A stretch of 64,000 nucleotides of DNA, from positions 113,444-177,443 of the forward strand of contig URUU01000001.1 of assembly GCA_900551235.1 (NCBI GenBank), read 5' to 3'. A program made the translations under genes and the position numbers. This document shows positions 60,591-64,000 of the stretch, piece after piece (positions within the stretch are counted from its first letter, which is position 1; every line of letters begins with the position of its first letter). Under the pieces are notes generated by a model. The model was not told the origin of the DNA. It saw only the letters and a list, made by a program, of their open reading frames with translations, and searched no databases. The stretch is from an uncultured Lachnospiraceae bacterium. Lineage in GTDB: Bacteria > Bacillota > Clostridia > Lachnospirales > Lachnospiraceae.

Positions 60591-61040
60591 TCATTCTAAT
60601 ATCTTTTTCAGTTCATCCATAAAGGTGTTCACATCTTTAAATTCCCGATAAACCGATGCAAAACGGACATATGCCACTGCATCAAGATTTTTCAGCTTAT
60701 CCATCACGATTTCGCCAATTTCTTTACTCTCAATCTCTTTTTCTTCACGATTAAAAATCTCAGTCTCGATTTCATCAATCACTGCATTGATCTTCTGTAC
60801 TGATATGGCACGTTTGTAGCAGGCACGCACTACTCCTGCCTCCATTTTATTCCTGTCATACTGTTCCCTTGTCTGATCCTTTTTGATCACAGTGAGCGGA
60901 ATGGTCTCTACTTTTTCATAGGTTGTAAAACGTTTTCCGCAGGCATCACAAAGCCTTCTTCTGCGAATAGAACAATTGTCATCTGCCGGTCTTGAGTCCA
61001 CAACTCTGGTATTATCCTGATTACAAAACGGACACTTCAT
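60591..61040 (-). CDS. nrdR: Transcriptional repressor NrdR
   Basis: The 149-aa regulator senses ATP/dATP and represses ribonucleotide reductase genes. The zinc ribbon uses MKCPFCNQDNTRVVDSR and RRRRLCDACGKRFTTYE. The ATP-cone follows (VIKKDQTREQYDRNKMEAGV). AGGAGG precedes the ATG. No nrd genes are in the window. It leads the transcript that continues into DUF5717. Confidence 0.96.
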   Translation of the reverse strand: MKCPFCNQDNTRVVDSRPADDNCSIRRRRLCDACGKRFTTYEKVETIPLTVIKKDQTREQYDRNKMEAGVVRACYKRAISVQKINAVIDEIETEIFNREEKEIESKEIGEIVMDKLKNLDAVAYVRFASVYREFKDVNTFMDELKKILE

Positions 61041-61088
61041 TTTATCCTCCTGTCTGCGCCATGCGCAATCGTACTTTATCTTATCTGA

Positions 61089-61117
61089 AGTATAACGAAT
61101 CCTCTTTTTACTGTCAA
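61089..61117 (-). promoter_or_regulatory. Promoter of nrdR-DUF5717-DUF5716
   Basis: A perfect minus-strand TTGACA (61112-61117) and TATACT (61089-61094) have a 17-bp spacer, about 48 bp upstream of the nrdR ATG. Confidence 0.85.
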
Positions 61118-61200
61118 TAGATCTTTCTTTTTGCGGTTCTGCATCAGACAGGCCGCCATTTCATAAATTATAACAAAGAAAGCATCTTTCAGGTCAGCTT

Positions 61201-61458
61201 ATGCGCATGTGTGAACTGCGGCAGAAGGAAGTTATAAACACCTGTACCTGCCGTTCTCTTGGCTGTGTCTGCGACATAGATATTGATATCTGTACCGGAT
61301 TTGTAAAATCAATCATCATTCCAGGTCCCGGGAAGATCTGTTCGTTCCTTGGCCGGGATACGGAGTACATCATCCCATGGGAGTGTATCTGCCAGATCGG
61401 TGCCGACATCATTCTGGTCGAAATCGAAGAAGAAAAATGCAGGAAGAAATGCGAATAA
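61201..61458 (+). CDS. YlmC/YmxH-family sporulation protein (PRC-barrel)
   Basis: The 85-aa product follows the YlmC/YmxH pattern: MRMCELRQKEVINTCTCRSL, DIDICTGFVKSIIIPGPGK, SFLGRDTEYIIPWECICQIG and DIILVEIEEE. The family is a short PRC-barrel linked to sporulation in Bacilli and Clostridia, with no known biochemical role. Start could be the ATG at 61201 or two codons later; the ribosome-binding site (AGGTCAG) is weak. Its 3' end forms part of the terminator of the convergent 3D gene. Confidence 0.9.
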   Translation: MRMCELRQKEVINTCTCRSLGCVCDIDIDICTGFVKSIIIPGPGKICSFLGRDTEYIIPWECICQIGADIILVEIEEEKCRKKCE

Positions 61459-61471
61459 TTTCTTCCTGCAT
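61437..61471 (-). terminator. Terminator of the 3D-domain gene, overlapping the YlmC-like 3' end
   Basis: ATGCAGGAAGAAAT and ATTTCTTCCTGCAT form a perfect 14-bp stem, followed on the minus strand by TTTTTCT. It begins 14 bp after the stop at 61485. Confidence 0.8.
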
Positions 61472-61484
61472 CCTTACTCAACGG

Positions 61485-62888
61485 TTATTTTGCCAGATAT
61501 ACTTCCGCTTCCTGAACACCGAAAGCTGCCGCATCTTCATGATTGACCATATAGATATCAATATGTCCGTATGGTGTTCCGCGGTCTTCTACGGTATATA
61601 CAGTATCACCAACCACCAGTTTGGTGCCGAATGGTACCCCATACATGGCAACGGTCTGTCCCTGGACCGGTACAGTACCGCTTGCAGTGATTCCATTGGC
61701 ATAAGCACCGCAGCAGATTGGGCAGGCACAGTAAGCAGTCAGTTTAAACTTGCCAAGATACTTTCCTTTTTCTGCATATGCTTTTTCTGTGGATGTAATA
61801 GTATAATATAAAGCTTTATTATCCTCCGGCACAATCTTTTCCTGCGCAAGCTGCATATTCTTTCTGCCACTTGCCCTGACAATTTTTTTTGCCTCATTTC
61901 CAGTCAGAAGAAGCTCACTTTTCACAAATCCGCGTACATTCCCAGATTCTACATAACACCACTCTTCATCCTTGTCTGCGAGAATACAACAAAGGCCATC
62001 TGCAGGTATTACACCGACCACGCGGGCATCCGTTGTCTTTTCTTCCCGGATATTCAGCTCATTTTCCGCTGCAATTCCATATACACGCTTTACCAGTGTT
62101 TCTCTTACCGTCGTCTTTGTATAGGTATAAGCCGGATTCTCCGATGGGTCCAGGCTGCTTTTTGCCTCTGTGAGTGGCATTTCTGCTTTTTTCCTGGCTT
62201 TTACCTGCTCTTTGGCTGTTTTGCCAGTCAGAAGATACTTTTTCTTCACAAATCCACGTACTTCTCCGGATTCTACATAATACCAGGTCTCACCTGCTTC
62301 CAGCACATAACACAGACCGCCTTCTTCTAATGTCCCAGCTACTTTGGAATCCGGATTTTTTTCTGTATAAATGCGGATATCTTTCTTTGCAACTGCATAT
62401 ACTTTATCTACTGTTTCAAACCGAAACGATGGTTTCAGTTCCTCCGGCATGATCTCCAGCTCTTTAAAACGGGAATCCAGCTTCTGTCCAATCTTTTCGG
62501 CAGCTTCGCTCTGTGTTCCTTCCGTCTCTTTCTCTGTAATCACAGTCTCTGAATTAATCTCCGGCATTTCGGTTTCCGGCATCTTTTTATCCATAATAAC
62601 TTCCGGGTCTGTCGGGGCATTTTCCGTCTGCCGCGTCTCGCTCTGCTCAGTCTGTGCCTCTGTCTCCGATGTTATCTTATCCTGTCCGCCCCAGGAAGCA
62701 TCCCCTTTCTGGTCTGGATCTGTATCCGCCCCGGTATCACCTGTGGCTGTATCCTGCGTTTCTGTTGGCTGTATATCTTTCTTTACGGAGATGTCTGATG
62801 ATGCATCCACACCTGCCGCCTGTACCGGAAATGTCACAGCAAGCGACATCCCAAGCATCAGTGCCAATAATTTTTTTCTGTTTTTCAA
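61485..62888 (-). CDS. Secreted cell-wall protein with SH3 repeats and a 3D domain
   Basis: The 467-aa product has a signal peptide (MLGMSLAVTFPVQAAG, cleavage near residue 24), a Thr/Glu-rich linker (~30-150) and two bacterial SH3 repeats (DSKVAGTLEEGGLCYVLEAG and DARVVGVIPADGLCCILAD). The C-terminal 3D domain has FKLTAYCACPICCGAYANG, VEDRGTPYGHIDIYMV and the three conserved aspartates. 3D/RpfB-like proteins are lytic or resuscitation-type wall enzymes. The start is a TTG at 62888 with AAAGGAG 8 nt upstream; the longer frame adds 43 residues that hide the signal peptide. It is divergent from sigG. Confidence 0.9.
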   Translation of the reverse strand: MKNRKKLLALMLGMSLAVTFPVQAAGVDASSDISVKKDIQPTETQDTATGDTGADTDPDQKGDASWGGQDKITSETEAQTEQSETRQTENAPTDPEVIMDKKMPETEMPEINSETVITEKETEGTQSEAAEKIGQKLDSRFKELEIMPEELKPSFRFETVDKVYAVAKKDIRIYTEKNPDSKVAGTLEEGGLCYVLEAGETWYYVESGEVRGFVKKKYLLTGKTAKEQVKARKKAEMPLTEAKSSLDPSENPAYTYTKTTVRETLVKRVYGIAAENELNIREEKTTDARVVGVIPADGLCCILADKDEEWCYVESGNVRGFVKSELLLTGNEAKKIVRASGRKNMQLAQEKIVPEDNKALYYTITSTEKAYAEKGKYLGKFKLTAYCACPICCGAYANGITASGTVPVQGQTVAMYGVPFGTKLVVGDTVYTVEDRGTPYGHIDIYMVNHEDAAAFGVQEAEVYLAK

Positions 62889-63014
62889 CGTGTACTCTCC
62901 TTTTCTCCCCATAGCCTTTTCAGTATAGCACTTTTTGTTTGAAATTGCAAATGCAGATGTCATTTTCATCGTCTTTGTCAAGGACTGATATTTTTTATAT
63001 TTTGGACAAAATCG

Positions 63015-63042
63015 CATATTTGCCTGTCAAATGGAGAATTCT
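63015..63042 (+). promoter_or_regulatory. Possible sigma-F-type promoter of sigG
   Basis: GCATA (63015-63019) is followed after 14 bp by GGAGAATT. This resembles the sigma-F pattern GCATA-N15-GGNNAN, expected because sigG is a sigma-F target. The spacing is one base short. Confidence 0.4.
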
Positions 63043-63075
63043 CTTACTAGGAATACAAGTCAGGAGGATTTCGAA

Positions 63076-63852
63076 ATGGCACTTAACAAGGTTGAACTAT
63101 GCGGTGTAAACACAGCGAAGCTTCCTACGCTGACACAGGAAGAAAAGGATGCACTCTTTATCCGCATCAAAGCCGGCGATATGGAAGCAAGAGAACTTTT
63201 TATCAAAGGTAATCTGCGTCTCGTACTAAGTGTGATCAGACGTTTTGGGGCAAGCAATGAAAACGCAGACGATCTGTTCCAGATTGGCTGTATTGGTCTG
63301 ATAAAATCAATCGACAATTTTGATTCGTCACTAAATGTAAAATTCTCCACTTATGCGGTACCCATGATCTTAGGGGAGATCCGCAGGTACTTAAGGGATA
63401 ACAGTGCAATGCGTGTAAGCCGTTCCCTGCGCGATACTGCCTATAAAGCAATTTATGCGCGTGAAAATTATATGAAGAAAAATCTGCGTGAGCCAACCAT
63501 TCAGGAGATTTCATCCGAAATCGGTATTGCAAAAGAAGATATCGTCTATGCCATGGATGCCATCCAGACACCTGTCAGTTTATTTGATCCTGTCTATACC
63601 GAGGGCGGCGATTCTCTTTATGTAATGGATCAGATCAGCGATAAAAAAAACAAAGAAGAAAACTGGGTAGAATCCATCTCACTGCAAGAAGCAGTGAACC
63701 GGCTTGGCGAGCGCGAACGTCATATTATCAAGCTTCGCTTTTATGAAGGGAAAACACAGATGGAAGTCGCTGATGAAGTCGGAATCTCCCAGGCACAGGT
63801 GAGCCGGCTCGAAAAAGGGGCATTGAAAGCGATGCGGAATTATTTGCGTTAA
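63076..63852 (+). CDS. sigG: RNA polymerase sigma-G factor, late forespore
   Basis: The 258-aa sigma-70-family factor has KVELCGVNTAKLP at its start, a sigma-G signature. Region 2 follows (NLRLVLSVIRRFGASNENADDLFQIG with FSTYAVPMILGEIRRYLRD), and region 4 ends in QMEVADEVGISQAQVSRLEK. The ATG at 63076 has AGGAGG upstream; the longer frame adds 15 residues. In Bacilli and many Clostridia sigE and spoIIGA lie just upstream. They are absent here, where a 3D-domain gene is divergent. The last 148 bp of the window hold only a weak open frame from 63917, which I do not call. Confidence 0.96.
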   Translation: MALNKVELCGVNTAKLPTLTQEEKDALFIRIKAGDMEARELFIKGNLRLVLSVIRRFGASNENADDLFQIGCIGLIKSIDNFDSSLNVKFSTYAVPMILGEIRRYLRDNSAMRVSRSLRDTAYKAIYARENYMKKNLREPTIQEISSEIGIAKEDIVYAMDAIQTPVSLFDPVYTEGGDSLYVMDQISDKKNKEENWVESISLQEAVNRLGERERHIIKLRFYEGKTQMEVADEVGISQAQVSRLEKGALKAMRNYLR

Positions 63853-64000
63853 GCCCTACATGTTTTCTCACAAATAAGAATTTACGGTGATTTCCTGGCA
63901 GGTGTAAGGTGTTGAAATGCCGGGTGTTCTGACAGGATGCTGTCAGCAAAAAGCCAGAACCCGTGACCCACTGCGTTTCCTACTCGATCCGTGCATCGAT

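Noticed and set aside
63917..64000. Open frame running off the right edge after sigG
   Set aside because: Only 28 codons, no recognisable sequence and a doubtful ribosome-binding site; cannot be supported as a gene.

Overview
The window reads as a chromosome segment of an anaerobic, endospore-forming Clostridia, most likely a Lachnospiraceae gut bacterium. Evidence: spoIIAA-spoIIAB-sigF and sigG, spoVA genes, a YlmC/YmxH-type protein, pflBA, two polar amino-acid ABC systems, and several families that I know mainly from Lachnospiraceae (DUF5716, DUF5717, DUF5721, DUF6273). Genus cannot be fixed from the sequence alone. Most genes are on the minus strand. I see no phage, insertion sequence or CRISPR array, and one tRNA.

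Layout. 0-4.6 kb: tail of a LysR regulator, enolase, an AAA-ATPase/PD-(D/E)XK protein and a nicotinamidase-like hydrolase. 4.7-18.4 kb: an accessory block and the most unusual part of the window. Two unknown cytoplasmic proteins lead an operon with a Ser/Thr kinase-TM-ectodomain gene split at an A11 tract, a paralogous pseudokinase-TM-ectodomain gene interrupted by an in-frame UAG, and a 1453-residue secreted protein. The ectodomains resemble the SecD P1 head. The secreted protein shares a nearly identical C-terminal cassette with a second secreted protein at 17.0-18.4 kb, which would let the two genes recombine across the kinase operon. 18.6-31.5 kb: a gene remnant, pflBA with a Rex-like operator, DegV, htpG with a CIRCE element, TraX-like, HAD phosphatases, YdcF-like and azlCD. 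31.6-37.9 kb: glnS, glycosyltransferase, mutY, L,D-transpeptidase with a 48-codon upstream ORF, and a spore-type amidase behind a good sigma-K-like promoter. 38.0-41.5 kb: tRNA-Leu(CAA), a palindromic repeat-like element and the spoIIA-spoVAABC operon, which stops after spoVAC. 41.5-44.6 kb: folC, a missed 48-aa protein and a zinc-ribbon/TPR membrane protein. 44.7-54.9 kb: two amino-acid ABC transporters flanking a radical-SAM protein, asnA and an orphan carB, a nitrogen-assimilation neighbourhood. 55.0-61.0 kb: nrdR followed by DUF5717, DUF5716 (actin/Hsp70-like ATPase fold) and a helical protein. 61.2-63.9 kb: YlmC-like, SH3/3D-domain cell-wall protein and sigG.

The best candidate for an undescribed system is the 4.7-16.1 kb kinase/pseudokinase operon; the DUF5716/DUF5717 cluster is the second. 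Start codons were re-chosen from ribosome-binding sites wherever the longest open frame had an implausible N-terminal extension. Repeat copy number, family assignment and expression were judged by eye only; no searches or alignments were run.
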